Below, one piece after another: positions 1 to 9,135 of a DNA stretch of 49,743 nt. Source of the stretch: JBCCEJ01 sp039030335. GTDB taxonomy: Bacteria; Pseudomonadota; Gammaproteobacteria; HK1. A program made the translations under genes and the position numbers. The notes beneath the pieces are model-generated. The model was given only the letters and a program-made list of their open reading frames with translations, was not told the origin of the DNA and searched no databases. Where the stretch lies: positions 1 through 49,743 of the forward strand of contig JBCCEJ010000044.1 in assembly GCA_039030335.1 (NCBI GenBank), written 5' to 3'. Each line of letters opens with the position of its first letter. Within the stretch, counting starts at the first letter, position 1.

Positions 1-1707
1 GTGTGAGGCGCCGTCGATCAACGTGACCTTCATGTCGACCATCGGATACCCGGCCATAACACCTTCGACCAGCGAAGTCTGGAAGCCTTTTTCAATGGCT
101 GGCCAGAACTCACGCGGCACGTTGCCACCGGTAACCACCGATTCGAACTGGAAGCCCGAACCCGGCTCCAGCGGCTCGATAGCGAAGTCGATCTTCGCGA
201 ACTGACCGGAACCGCCCGTCTGCTTCTTGTGTGTGTAGCCGTCTTCGATCCGCTTCGTGATCGACTCGCGGTACGCCACCTGCGGCTTACCGACGGTGAC
301 GTCCACCTTGTGCGTGCGCTTCAGAATGTCGACCTTGATGTCGAGATGCAGCTCGCCCATGCCCTTGATGATGGTCTCGCCACTTTCCTGGTCGGTCTCG
401 ACGCGGAACGACGGGTCTTCCTGGACCATCTTGCCAAGGGCGATACCCATCTTTTCGGAGCCGGCTTTGTCGTTTGGCGCGATCGCCACCGAAATTACCG
501 GGTCCGGGAACACCATCGGCTCCAAGGTGGCCGGCTGCTTCGGATCGCACAGCGTATGCCCGGTCTGTACGTTCTTCATGCCGATGATCGCGATGATATC
601 CCCGGCCTGCGCCGAGTCCACATCTTCGCGCGAATCCGCATGCATCTCGACCAGACGGCCGATACGCTCGGTTTTGCCGGTGTACGTATTCAGCACCGTG
701 TCGCCCTTGTTCAGGCGCCCGGAATAGACGCGCGTGAACGTCAGCGCGCCGTAGCGGTCGTCCATGATCTTGAACGCCAGCATGCGCAGCGGCTTCTGCG
801 GGTCAACGATCGCGAACTCGCCAGTCTCGGTGCCGTCGAGGTCCACTTCCGGCTGCGGTTTCACTTCGGTCGGGTTCGGCAGGAAGTCGACGACAGCGTC
901 GAGCACGAGCTGCACGCCCTTGTTCTTGAATGCGGAACCGCAGTAGGTCGGGAAGAAGTCGAGATTCGTCGTACCTTTGCGAATGCAGCGCTTAAGCGTA
1001 TCGACGTCGGGCTCGTTACCTTCCAGATACGCTTCCATGACTTCGTCATCAGCTTCGACGGCTTTCTCGACCAGTTGCTCGCGCCAGGTCTCGACATCGT
1101 CGGCCATATCGGCCGGCACATCTTCGACGCTGAAGTTCAGCGGATCGCCCGAGTCGTCCCAGACGTAGGCTTTGCGCGTCAGCAGATCCACCACGCCGAC
1201 AAAACCGTCTTCAACCCCGATCGGCAAGGTCATGACCAGCGGATTGGCCTTGAGTACATCCTCGATCTGATCGACGACGCGATAGAAATCCGCGCCGAGC
1301 CGGTCGAGTTTGTTGACGAAGATGAGCCGCGCGACTTCGGATTCGTTCGCATAGCGCCAGTTCGTTTCGGACTGGGGCTCGACGCCACCGGAACCACAGA
1401 ACACCCCGACACCGCCATCGAGGACCTTGAGCGAGCGGTAAACTTCAATTGTGAAGTCGACGTGCCCGGGGGTGTCGATGATATTCAGGCGATGGTCGTT
1501 CCAGAAGCATGTCGTTGCCGCGGATTGAATCGTGATACCGCGCTCCTGCTCCTGCTCCATGAAATCGGTCGTCGCGTCACCATCGTGCACTTCGCCGATT
1601 TTATGGATTTTGCCGGTCAGCTTGAGTATGCGTTCCGTCGTGGTCGTCTTGCCCGCGTCTACGTGAGCAAAGATGCCGATGTTGCGGTATCGAGTCAGGT
1701 CTGTCAT
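1..1707 (-). CDS. fusA: Elongation factor G, fusA2 subgroup (3' end outside window)
   Basis: Translational GTPase that drives ribosome translocation. Only residues 1-569 of roughly 690-700 lie in the window; the C-terminus runs off the left edge. The G-domain motifs are clear: AHVDAGKTTT (G1), DTPGHVDF (G3) and NKLD (G4). Domain II and the start of domains III-IV follow (GMGELHLD; GGSGQFAK). The wording of the G domain (GGVGVFCGSGGVEPQSE) and the N-terminus MTDLTRYRNIG resemble the proteobacterial second EF-G (fusA2). The gene also stands alone rather than beside rpsL-rpsG-tufA, which agrees with that. The ATG at 1705-1707 is preceded by GGAAG. Whether a canonical fusA exists elsewhere in the genome cannot be seen here. 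Confidence 0.95.
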   Translation of the reverse strand, partial: MTDLTRYRNIGIFAHVDAGKTTTTERILKLTGKIHKIGEVHDGDATTDFMEQEQERGITIQSAATTCFWNDHRLNIIDTPGHVDFTIEVYRSLKVLDGGVGVFCGSGGVEPQSETNWRYANESEVARLIFVNKLDRLGADFYRVVDQIEDVLKANPLVMTLPIGVEDGFVGVVDLLTRKAYVWDDSGDPLNFSVEDVPADMADDVETWREQLVEKAVEADDEVMEAYLEGNEPDVDTLKRCIRKGTTNLDFFPTYCGSAFKNKGVQLVLDAVVDFLPNPTEVKPQPEVDLDGTETGEFAIVDPQKPLRMLAFKIMDDRYGALTFTRVYSGRLNKGDTVLNTYTGKTERIGRLVEMHADSREDVDSAQAGDIIAIIGMKNVQTGHTLCDPKQPATLEPMVFPDPVISVAIAPNDKAGSEKMGIALGKMVQEDPSFRVETDQESGETIIKGMGELHLDIKVDILKRTHKVDVTVGKPQVAYRESITKRIEDGYTHKKQTGGSGQFAKIDFAIEPLEPGSGFQFESVVTGGNVPREFWPAIEKGFQTSLVEGVMAGYPMVDMKVTLIDGASH

Positions 1708-1794
1708 GGCTCTTCCAGGAAAACTTTCCGTGACGCCAGTTAAAGGACCCTGCTGGATCGCAGCGGGGTGACGCTGTGGCGTGTGGCAGCGCTA

Positions 1795-1841
1795 AGCAAA
1801 ACGCTCCGCCAGAGCCGGGGTTCAGGCTCAGGTAGAGCGTT
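1795..1841 (-). terminator. Hairpin terminator candidate after the 2.0-4.6 kb acyl-CoA operon
   Basis: AACGCTC at 1800-1806 pairs with GAGCGTT at 1835-1841, and an inner GAGCC/GGCTC stem continues the arm with only two mismatches. On the minus strand the stem is followed by TTTTGCTT, a weak T-tract. It lies downstream of the DUF35 gene and upstream of fusA. The rest of the 306-base gap (1708-2013) shows only the fusA leader and nothing else I recognise. Confidence 0.5.
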
Positions 1842-2013
1842 GCTGACAAGGGAGCAGGTCTACCGGATGGGTGTAGCCGGTCGACGCGGGCGCGACTCTA
1901 CCTGTTCTCGCCCTCTGGTGGAAGGGGTTATCGGACAAAAATGTTGAAATTTAACGACATTTTCGCCGATTTGTGACTCAGGCAGGTTGGTTCGGGCGAT
2001 TTCGGACCCGAAC

Positions 2014-2439
2014 TCAGCCGCTATCGGTCACTGGGCGAAACACCGGTATCGGGTACTCTCCAGTGTCCTGGGCTTCAAACTCCACTTGCACTCGCTGCCC
2101 GATATGGATGTCGGAAGTCGGATCTTCAATACCCACGACCGTGCTCATCATCCTGAATCCTTCGTCCAGATCGATGTACGCGACCGGATATGCACCGAAT
2201 TCGATAAACGCGGGCACGCGGTTTTGTCGTATGACTGCAAACGTGTAGACGGTGCCCAGGCCCGCGGACACCTGCCAAGACAAAGACGCAGCCAGGCAGT
2301 AGGGGCAGTGGTGGCGAGGATAGAACACCACCCTGGCGCAATCGTCGCAGGTCTGAAAGCGCAGTTCTCGCTTTTTGATACCTTGCCAGAACAACTCCGT
2401 ATGCGACTCGGGGAACGTTGGTTGAGGTCGATCGGCCAT
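2014..2439 (-). CDS. Zn-ribbon OB-fold protein (DUF35/ChsH2-like), partner of thiolase-like protein
   Basis: 141 residues. The N-terminal part has a rubredoxin-like zinc ribbon with two CxxC pairs (CDDC and CPYC, about residues 31-47), followed by an OB-fold that includes GLGTVYTFAV. This is the DUF35 architecture. DUF35 proteins bind and activate thiolase-fold enzymes, for example the Ltp2-ChsH2 aldolase of steroid side-chain degradation. Here the gene is 3 bases downstream of a thiolase-fold gene, the usual arrangement for such pairs. In ChsH2 the DUF35 domain is fused to a MaoC domain; here it is stand-alone and the MaoC proteins are encoded 6 kb away. The substrate is unknown. Confidence 0.85.
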   Translation of the reverse strand: MADRPQPTFPESHTELFWQGIKKRELRFQTCDDCARVVFYPRHHCPYCLAASLSWQVSAGLGTVYTFAVIRQNRVPAFIEFGAYPVAYIDLDEGFRMMSTVVGIEDPTSDIHIGQRVQVEFEAQDTGEYPIPVFRPVTDSG

Positions 2440-2442
2440 CGC

Positions 2443-3639
2443 TCAGTCCCTCGCCAGGATGATGGTGCCGCCCGTGTGCACGCTACCGAGCATTCCGCCA
2501 TTGCCATGGGCTACGGCGAGCCGCGCATCAGGCACTTGTGCGGTGGACTCTCCGCGCAGCTGGCGGGCGGCTTCGAACAGCAGAAAAATTCCGCGCATGC
2601 CGGGATGATTTGAAGACAACCCACCTCCGTCGGTGTTCATTGCGAGCGGGCAGGCGTCATCGTCGTAGGCAAGTCGCCCTCCCGATACGAACGCGCCCGC
2701 TTCACCTTTTGCGCAAAAGCCGAGGTCCTCCAGGCAGATTGCGACGGTGATTGTGAAGGAGTCGTAAATCATCGCAACGTCCATTTCAGCAGGCCGCACG
2801 CCGGCCTCGCCGAACGCGATCGGGCCGCTTTGCGCCGCAGCGCTCACCGTCAGATCGCTGCCGTTGTCGACGTAGCGTGTCGCTTCACCAGTTCCGATGA
2901 TCCAGACTGGCGCTTTGCGGCAATCGCGGGCAACTTCTGGTGCCGCGATGACAACTGCTCCGCCACCATCGCTGATCATGCAGCATTCGAGAAGATGCAG
3001 CGGGTCCGCAATAATGCGTGAATCGAGCACGTCCGCGGCGGTAATGTCGTCGATGCCGATGAATTCGAGATCGGTCATCGCCTTGACCGCCTCCGGATTG
3101 CGCATCGCGTGATGCCGCGTTGAAATGGATATCCCGGCGAGTTGCTCAGTCGTTGTGCCGTACTGATACATGTGCCGCTGCTTGACCATCGCGTAGTTGG
3201 CTATCAGCGTCGACCCGTATGGTCGCTCCATGTTGGTCCGCCAGTTCGGCGCGCCACCGTGGCGGTCCCCGGTACCGATTGCGATACGCCGCGATGCTGA
3301 CGTCGCACCGTAGCTCAAGATCGCCACGCGGCATTTTCGAGCCGCGATGTCCCGCAGCGCATGAGCGGCCTGGAATTCGAACGATGAGCCACCGACCGAG
3401 GTGGTGTTGATCACCGTCGGGTTGAGCCCGAGGTAGGCAGCGAGCTGTAAGCCGCCCGCCGCCTCGCCGTCCCCTGCATCGTAGAGAGCATCGACATCAG
3501 TCCACGCCAGCCCGGCATCAGCCAGCGCGGCACGAATGGAATCGACCTTGATCTGCATGGCCGAGATACCCTTGGCAACGCGCAACGGATACTCGTGAAT
3601 CCCGACTATCGCCGCTTTGCGATCAGCGCTCATGTGCAT
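2443..3639 (-). CDS. Thiolase-fold acyl-CoA enzyme without catalytic Cys (Ltp2-type aldolase or lipid-transfer thiolase)
   Basis: About 398 residues of the SCP-x/nonspecific lipid-transfer thiolase family. Where thiolases carry the nucleophilic Cys, this protein reads TTSVGGSSFEFQAAHA, so the Cys is absent. The C-terminal motifs are SSNHPGMRG and HGNGGMLGSVHTGG, and the second catalytic Cys is also absent. Loss of both cysteines is known in Ltp2-type retro-aldolases, which work with a DUF35 partner, and that partner is the next gene. I infer C-C bond cleavage of a 3-hydroxyacyl-CoA rather than thiolysis. An upstream in-frame ATG would overlap the hydratase gene by 31 bases. I prefer the ATG at 3637-3639 or 3631-3633, preceded by GGGAA. 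Confidence 0.8.
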   Translation of the reverse strand: MHMSADRKAAIVGIHEYPLRVAKGISAMQIKVDSIRAALADAGLAWTDVDALYDAGDGEAAGGLQLAAYLGLNPTVINTTSVGGSSFEFQAAHALRDIAARKCRVAILSYGATSASRRIAIGTGDRHGGAPNWRTNMERPYGSTLIANYAMVKQRHMYQYGTTTEQLAGISISTRHHAMRNPEAVKAMTDLEFIGIDDITAADVLDSRIIADPLHLLECCMISDGGGAVVIAAPEVARDCRKAPVWIIGTGEATRYVDNGSDLTVSAAAQSGPIAFGEAGVRPAEMDVAMIYDSFTITVAICLEDLGFCAKGEAGAFVSGGRLAYDDDACPLAMNTDGGGLSSNHPGMRGIFLLFEAARQLRGESTAQVPDARLAVAHGNGGMLGSVHTGGTIILARD

Positions 3640-3734
3640 TTCCCGTCCAACGCGGAAGGTTTCCAGTTCGAACCATCGCGCCCAGTGTGCCTGAACGACG
3701 ATGGCCCTGCAGTGCGTGGCGCGGGAGAGGGCCG

Positions 3735-4589
3735 CTATCGTCGTTTGCGGTCGCGCTTGAACCACGCGTCCTCTTCACCAAATCTTTCAGCGTTCCAGCT
3801 GAGCGCTGCCTTCAAGCCGTCGCGAGCACGGATGGCATTGAACTCGGCGATTTCAGGCGACGTTTCTTCGCTTGCAAGCACCATTGACTCTAGTTCCAGC
3901 GAACGTTCCAGTACCTGCCGTACTCCCATCAGTTCGTAGGACATGTTGACGAGTTTCTTGTTGTACTCGACGGTAGCCTTGGGGAGCTTCGCGATAGTCA
4001 TGGCTTGTCGTTCAACTGCCGCGTCCAGTTGCTGCGACGGCACGACTTCATTGACCAGATTCAGGCGTTTGGCCTCTTGCGCGTCAAACAAGTTACCCGT
4101 GTAGAGGAATTCACGCGCTTTGGTCATGCCGAGCACCCACGGCCAAACCGCCGGAATGTAGGGCCCGCCGGTACGGATTTCCGGAGCACCGAACTTGGCA
4201 TCTTCCGAGCAGATGCGCAGATCGCAGAACGTCGCAGTCGCGAGCCCGCCGGCAATACAAAAGCCTTGGATTTGCGCGATGATGGGCTTCGGATTGTTCC
4301 AGAATACGTCCCACCAGGCAGATGCGCTGAACCCTGGCCCCTTCATCAGCTGATCGCGTTTTGCAACGGCATGGGTCTGTTTGCCGGTCGAAATATCAAA
4401 GCCCGCGCTGAACGCCCGGCCAGCAGCTTTCAGTACGATCACGCGAATCTCGTCATCCGCCCATCCCGCTTCTTCCAGCGCGGCCCGGACCTCGGCCTGG
4501 AGGTCGTCGGACAGTGCGTTGAGTTTCTCCGGTCGATTGAGCGTGATGTACGCGACCGGGCCGGCTTTCTCGTAGGTGATGGAATCCAT
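3735..4589 (-). CDS. Enoyl-CoA hydratase/isomerase family protein
   Basis: 284 residues with the crotonase fold. The N-terminus PVAYITLNRPEKLNALS and the two oxyanion-hole segments GRAFSAGFDIS and GFCIAGGLATATFCDL are diagnostic. FGAPEIRTG carries the first catalytic-type Glu. The segment that normally holds the second Glu reads PAVWPWVLG, so classical hydration is not assured; isomerase or another crotonase chemistry is possible. It is the first gene of the run 4589 to 2014, ahead of the thiolase-like and DUF35 genes, which suggests one acyl-CoA pathway. The promoter must lie in the 226-base divergent gap before 4816. Confidence 0.9.
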   Translation of the reverse strand: MDSITYEKAGPVAYITLNRPEKLNALSDDLQAEVRAALEEAGWADDEIRVIVLKAAGRAFSAGFDISTGKQTHAVAKRDQLMKGPGFSASAWWDVFWNNPKPIIAQIQGFCIAGGLATATFCDLRICSEDAKFGAPEIRTGGPYIPAVWPWVLGMTKAREFLYTGNLFDAQEAKRLNLVNEVVPSQQLDAAVERQAMTIAKLPKATVEYNKKLVNMSYELMGVRQVLERSLELESMVLASEETSPEIAEFNAIRARDGLKAALSWNAERFGEEDAWFKRDRKRR

Positions 4590-4815
4590 GTTCGCGTTCC
4601 CCGCGCTGCGTTGGCATCGACTGCTCGATAGCCTAGCGTGTAACCATGCTTCGGGTCTGTGTTCGATGCGCGCGGCGAACTCCGTGCGCCCGCCAACCTC
4701 GTGGAGCGTGGCAGCCGCGTCCCGGCGAACCGCCCCGCATCGGCGCGGTGAAGTAACCCCGCACCTGTCAAGTTGCTAGAGTGGAGGCTATGTCCACGCT
4801 TCCTCCGTAGCCCCG

Positions 4816-5406
4816 ATGACGCAGCTGATAGCGGTAATCGCAGACACGCACCTGCCGAGTCTGGTGCGTACGCCCGATGCACTTGGCCCCGGGCTCAGCG
4901 ATCTGCTGAGCAGGGTGGATCTCATTTTGCACGCAGGCGATGTGATCGCGCCGAGTGTACTGGCGTGGTGCCGGACCTTTGCGCCGATAAGGGTCGCACG
5001 CGGGAACAACGACCTTTTCGACGATCCGGATCTCGCTCAGCACCATGTGTTCGAGCTGCACGGTTGGCGCTTCGGATTGACCCATGAGGTCAGGCCAGAG
5101 TCGCGTCCGGTGGCGGAACTCCTGAACGATGGACTGGGCGGCACGCAGGTCGATGTGCTGATCGCTGGCGACACCCACGTTCAGCGGCTCGAATTCCGCG
5201 ACGGAGTGGTGGTCCTGAACCCGGGCAGCCCGACTCTGCCGCATCACAAGGAACTCAGGCTCGGTACGGCCGCACTCATACACGTCACTCCGGACCGTTT
5301 GCAGTTCGAAATCGTGGTTCTGGGCCAGACGCCCGAGCGCCCGAATCCGGGTACCACCAGCGCGCTTACCGTGACCAGAAGAGACGGGCGAACCCAGGCA
5401 ATTTAG
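4816..5406 (+). CDS. YfcE/MJ0936-type metallophosphoesterase
   Basis: 196 residues of the calcineurin-like phosphoesterase fold, short YfcE class. Metal-binding motifs occur in order: ADTH near residue 10, HAGD near 41, RGNND near 63, THE near 90, then AGDTH and NPGS near 116-136. Such enzymes hydrolyse phosphodiesters in the cytosol; the physiological substrate is not evident. The usual GHTH motif reads GDTH here. About 30 C-terminal residues beyond the fold are low in features. The gene is transcribed away from the acyl-CoA operon and converges on the hybrid kinase gene. Confidence 0.88.
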   Translation: MTQLIAVIADTHLPSLVRTPDALGPGLSDLLSRVDLILHAGDVIAPSVLAWCRTFAPIRVARGNNDLFDDPDLAQHHVFELHGWRFGLTHEVRPESRPVAELLNDGLGGTQVDVLIAGDTHVQRLEFRDGVVVLNPGSPTLPHHKELRLGTAALIHVTPDRLQFEIVVLGQTPERPNPGTTSALTVTRRDGRTQAI

Positions 5407-5463
5407 CCCGCTCCGCGCACTGCGGCCGCCGGTGGAACACCCCGACAACCCGATGACCGGCGT

Positions 5464-8304
5464 CTAGCTCGTTCTAGTCATCCACCGCTTGAGTGTCGCA
5501 AACAGATGTGCCCGTCGCACCGGCTTCGGCACCACGTCCTGCATGCCAGCCGCCAGATACCGTTCCCGATCCTTTGGCATGACGTTCGCCGTCATCGCGA
5601 CGATCGGCAAGTCCGCAAAACCCGGTTTCGCCCGAAGCGCGGCCGTGACGCTGAGACCATCCATGCCGGGCATCTGAATATCCATCAATACGAGATCGTA
5701 TCGACATCCCGCGTCCGCCAGCCGTAGCGCTTCCGGACCATCCACGGCGACTTCCACGGCGATGCCCGCATTCTCGAGCAACTCGCGCGCGAACTGGCGA
5801 TTCATCGCGTTGTCTTCGACCACGAGAACCCGGCCGCCGAGTGCCTCAATGCCATCTTGCAGCGGGACCCGGTTGGCGACGGCATCCACGTGCCGGCTAC
5901 CACTTCCCACCGCAGACAGCACCTCTGCCAGCCTCGCTGGCGTAACCGGCTTTGCCAGTAGCGGAGCGGGCCCCTGCCGGGCCGACGCGTCCTCCAGCCC
6001 TTCCTTCAGATCCGCGAGCACGATCAGCCCCGGAAGGTCCCGGACGCCGGCTGTTTGCAGGCCGGAGCGAAACGCATCGGTGCCGCCATCCGGCAATAGA
6101 CTGGTCTCCAGCAGGGCGACCGTGCAAGCGCGCCCGTCTGACGCGAAATCGACCAACCAGTCGTGCGCGAGCTGACACGAGGAAAAAGCCCGAACCTCGT
6201 ACCCGATTCGGGTGCAGTACTCGCGAAGTACGTCCCGGGTTGCATCGTGCTGAGCAACGACCATGGCGGTCAGCCGGGTGCCGCTTTGCGGCGGCACCGA
6301 TGATGGCAGCGTCGCGGCGAGCGGTACGTTGAACCAGAACTGACTCCCGACACCCGGTTCGCTCTCCACACCGATCGAACCGCCCATCAAGCCAACGAGA
6401 TGTTTGCTGATCGCAAGTCCCAGACCGCTGCCGCCAAACCGGCGGGAATTCGTTGGGTCTACCTGTGAGAAAATTTCGAATAGCTGCCCGGTTTCCTCCG
6501 GCGCGATGCCTACGCCGGTGTCTGCCACTTCAAACCGGAACCACACGTGGTCGCCATCGACACGTTCTGCGCTGACCGAGACGCTCACCAGTCCAGCGTC
6601 TGTGAACTTGACCGCGTTGTGGATGAGGTTGATGAGAATCTGCTGCAGTCGCAACGGGTCCCCAACGACTTCCCGCGGCAGATTCGGCGGCACATAGAAG
6701 ATCACTTCGAGCGGCTTCTCCGCCGCTTCCAGCGACAATACGCCGGCGATGTGCTCGAGTACCGACTCCAAGGCGAACGCCGTCTGCTCGATCTCAATAC
6801 GCCCCGCTTCGATCTTGGCGAGGTCGAGGGCGTCATCGATCAGGTTCAGCAAACTGCGCGAAGCCGTGTGGATACGATCCAGATATCCCCGCAGGCGCGT
6901 ATCGTCCTGCTGGCGCAGACCGAGTTCGCTGAAACCGAGAATCACATTCATCGGCGTTCGAATCTCATGACTCATGTTGGCGAGAAACTGAGCCTTCGCG
7001 GATGCAGCCGCCTCCGCGGCGGCGTGAGCCTCAAGCAACGATTCGTTTGCCTCATGGCGCTCGATAACGCGCCCAATCTGCGCACCCAGCTGCAACAGCA
7101 CCTCGACCATCAGCGCGTCATAAGGCGCCGTGCCGGGCCCACCCACTTCCAGCACGCCGGCCACTTTGGAGCGCGTTCGAATCGGCACCATGACCGCACA
7201 TCCGATGCCGGAGTCGATAGCCACCTGCGAGCGCGGAAGGTGTAGAAATTGCTGCAGATCGTCGAACCACATAGGCTCGTCGTTCTCGAACACCTGCCAG
7301 ATGGCCCCGGCACCGGGACCGCTGTCGCGCTGCACCTGGAAGTTGGTGGCAAGATCCTGATAACGGCGGGCCACGTCGGTATCGTGCACGTAGGGCTGGC
7401 CGATCGACCGGAGGTCGAGCTGGTCGCCGTCGGCGCGCGCGAGAAAAGCATGTCCCGCGACCCACCGGTAATCCCGGCAGACGTTCTCTATGCACCGCTC
7501 CACCGCATCGGGGACGGATTGCGCCTCGTTGGCGATCGACGCGCCGTTCGCCAACATACGTAGCAATACGGAGCTGTACCTGGCGTCGGTCAGGTCGGTG
7601 TAGGTGAAGACCGCGCCGCCGTCCGCAGTTGGCCTGCCGCGCACATCCAATACGCGATCGTCTTTGCGCATTTCGAACGCCCGGCTTTCGCCATCGAATA
7701 CGCGGTTGATGGCATCGCCGAGCGGCCCCAGCACACGGCTCTCGTGAACGAACCGCGGACCGTTCAACAACTCGAAGACCTCCGCAAGCGGCATGCCGAC
7801 GCGCACCTCGAGATCCCCGAGCGGCCTCGTCGTGTCGAACTGCTGATTCCATGCTGAGACGCGCTGGCTCGCGTCGAATGCCAGCAGGGCCTGCGGCAGA
7901 GCATCGATGAGGCGCGCAGCCGCCTCCGGCGCAGGGTTCCCGCCCTCGACGTCCATCGGTCCGAATCCGGGCGGTTTGGCGGCGGTTCCATGAGCCACGC
8001 GAAGCGACACCAGGAACGCGCCGGCAGTGATCTCGGAGACGCCACCGACATGGATTTCGATCGGAACGATGGGGCCGCGCTGGGGGTAACCAAACGATGC
8101 ATGTCGCATCCCGGCAACGAGCGGTGGAGCGTCGTCGAACAGTTCGTAGAACGACCTCGTCGCAGCACCATCTGCTCCGAGTTCGAGCAGCACCTGGCAG
8201 GCCTGGTTGGCGAAACGGATGATACCGCTTTGCTCCACGAGCATCAGCGCCTCGGGCACCGCATCAAGAAGTTGCTGGGCGTCGGGTGACATCTGACTTC
8301 TCAC
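5464..8304 (-). CDS. Cytoplasmic hybrid sensor histidine kinase (PAS-PAS-GAF-HisKA-HATPase-pseudoREC-REC)
   Basis: 946 residues with no transmembrane segment, so a soluble sensor. Two PAS-like domains (about 10-105 and 125-245) and a GAF-like domain (about 255-415) precede the dimerisation domain with phosphoacceptor H446 in SHEIRTP. The HATPase domain has its N-box at about 563 (HNAVKF), ADTGVGI near 595 and GGSGLGL near 625. A first receiver-like domain (about 675-800) has Glu733 in LLETSLL where the phosphoacceptor Asp belongs. The second receiver (about 822-942) is intact, with D875 in MDIQMPGMDG and KPVRR. No Hpt or output gene is adjacent; the REC-Hpt protein at 44659 could be a relay partner. 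Confidence 0.92.
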   Translation of the reverse strand: MRSQMSPDAQQLLDAVPEALMLVEQSGIIRFANQACQVLLELGADGAATRSFYELFDDAPPLVAGMRHASFGYPQRGPIVPIEIHVGGVSEITAGAFLVSLRVAHGTAAKPPGFGPMDVEGGNPAPEAAARLIDALPQALLAFDASQRVSAWNQQFDTTRPLGDLEVRVGMPLAEVFELLNGPRFVHESRVLGPLGDAINRVFDGESRAFEMRKDDRVLDVRGRPTADGGAVFTYTDLTDARYSSVLLRMLANGASIANEAQSVPDAVERCIENVCRDYRWVAGHAFLARADGDQLDLRSIGQPYVHDTDVARRYQDLATNFQVQRDSGPGAGAIWQVFENDEPMWFDDLQQFLHLPRSQVAIDSGIGCAVMVPIRTRSKVAGVLEVGGPGTAPYDALMVEVLLQLGAQIGRVIERHEANESLLEAHAAAEAAASAKAQFLANMSHEIRTPMNVILGFSELGLRQQDDTRLRGYLDRIHTASRSLLNLIDDALDLAKIEAGRIEIEQTAFALESVLEHIAGVLSLEAAEKPLEVIFYVPPNLPREVVGDPLRLQQILINLIHNAVKFTDAGLVSVSVSAERVDGDHVWFRFEVADTGVGIAPEETGQLFEIFSQVDPTNSRRFGGSGLGLAISKHLVGLMGGSIGVESEPGVGSQFWFNVPLAATLPSSVPPQSGTRLTAMVVAQHDATRDVLREYCTRIGYEVRAFSSCQLAHDWLVDFASDGRACTVALLETSLLPDGGTDAFRSGLQTAGVRDLPGLIVLADLKEGLEDASARQGPAPLLAKPVTPARLAEVLSAVGSGSRHVDAVANRVPLQDGIEALGGRVLVVEDNAMNRQFARELLENAGIAVEVAVDGPEALRLADAGCRYDLVLMDIQMPGMDGLSVTAALRAKPGFADLPIVAMTANVMPKDRERYLAAGMQDVVPKPVRRAHLFATLKRWMTRTS

Positions 8305-8640
8305 TCACCGCGCAAGCGGCACCAGCGCCGCGCACGGCCTGTCGCAGCGCCGAGGCACGTTTCACGCCAGCAGCACGCCGAGCACAGCTGCGCGGAAGTA
8401 TCCGGGAGCCAGTCCGGCCGGACGTGCACGCACGCGATTGCTGTCAACCATACTCCAGCGCCGGGGCGCGATGCCAAGCCACCCCCATCCAGACCCGGGC
8501 GGCAGGACCTCCGTTGCGCCAGTTCGCACTACCCGACGAACTGCGCCATGCGCAATGGCACGGAAATCCCCTGCAATCGGGTCTTGGCCCGGAAAGAGTG
8601 ACAACCGCGTGCGCGGACATCGTCTGTGGAGACGCTCGCG
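8305..8640. other. 336-base gap without a recognised gene
   Basis: GC-rich sequence between the MaoC gene (ends 8641) and the hybrid kinase start (8304). Open frames exist on both strands but encode Arg/Pro-rich, low-complexity products with no family resemblance. It must hold the leader of the kinase gene. I see no convincing promoter, terminator or RNA gene. Confidence 0.5.
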
Positions 8641-9060
8641 CTACGCGTCGAACAACAGCTTCGCCGTGCCGAAGACGCGGGTCTCACCCTTTGCATTCGA
8701 AACGGTGAGATCGAGTTCCACCCGCAGCACGTCTTCGTCGATGTCCGTAACCGTGGCGGTGATGGAGAGAGGTTCGTCGACCAGCACGGGGGCTCGGAAA
8801 ACCGTGTCAATCCGCTCGATACGCGCGACTGGCGCCCAGCTGTGGATCATCGCCGCGAGGAAACCCTGGCTCATGATGCCAGGCACGATGGCGCCGGCAA
8901 GCCCGAGCTCACGGGCGGCGTCGTGGTCGGTGAAGCGCGGGCTGTCCCAACCCGCAGCGCCACACAAAACCCGAACGTTCGCGAGGCTGTTGTCCGGCGT
9001 GAACGCCGGCAGATCAGATCCAAACTCCACTTCCGTGATGTTGCGTACCGTCATATTCAT
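8641..9060 (-). CDS. MaoC-like hotdog dehydratase subunit with altered catalytic His
   Basis: 139 residues with the MaoC/R-hydratase hotdog fold. The hydratase signature normally contains Asp-x4-His; here the segment reads GWDSPRFTDHDAARELGL, so Asp is kept but Arg stands near the His position. VPGIMSQGFLAAM matches the following helix. The next gene upstream encodes a FAS1-like hotdog protein, giving a two-gene heteromeric hydratase of the HadAB or ChsH1-H2 type, in which one subunit often carries an incomplete site. It likely hydrates a 2-enoyl-CoA in the same catabolic route as the 2-4.6 kb genes (inference). Confidence 0.85.
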   Translation of the reverse strand: MNMTVRNITEVEFGSDLPAFTPDNSLANVRVLCGAAGWDSPRFTDHDAARELGLAGAIVPGIMSQGFLAAMIHSWAPVARIERIDTVFRAPVLVDEPLSITATVTDIDEDVLRVELDLTVSNAKGETRVFGTAKLLFDA

Positions 9061-9135
9061 ACCATCGTTCAGTTGGCCTGCGCGCGGCCGAGGCCAGAGC
9101 TTTCGCCCAAGCTGGCGACCACCAGCTGCATAGAC

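Noticed and set aside
229..1743. Open frame of 504 codons on the plus strand
   Set aside because: It lies exactly opposite fusA, and its His/Arg/Asp-rich product is the usual antisense shadow of a GC-rich gene.
5427..5462. CGCCGGT/ACCGGCG inverted repeat between converging phosphoesterase and kinase genes
   Set aside because: The 22-base loop and absence of a T-tract make a terminator call unsupported.
8286..8708. 140-codon frame in the gap at 8.3-8.7 kb
   Set aside because: The product is Arg/Ala/Pro-rich with no recognisable motif, and the frame overlaps two real genes at its ends.
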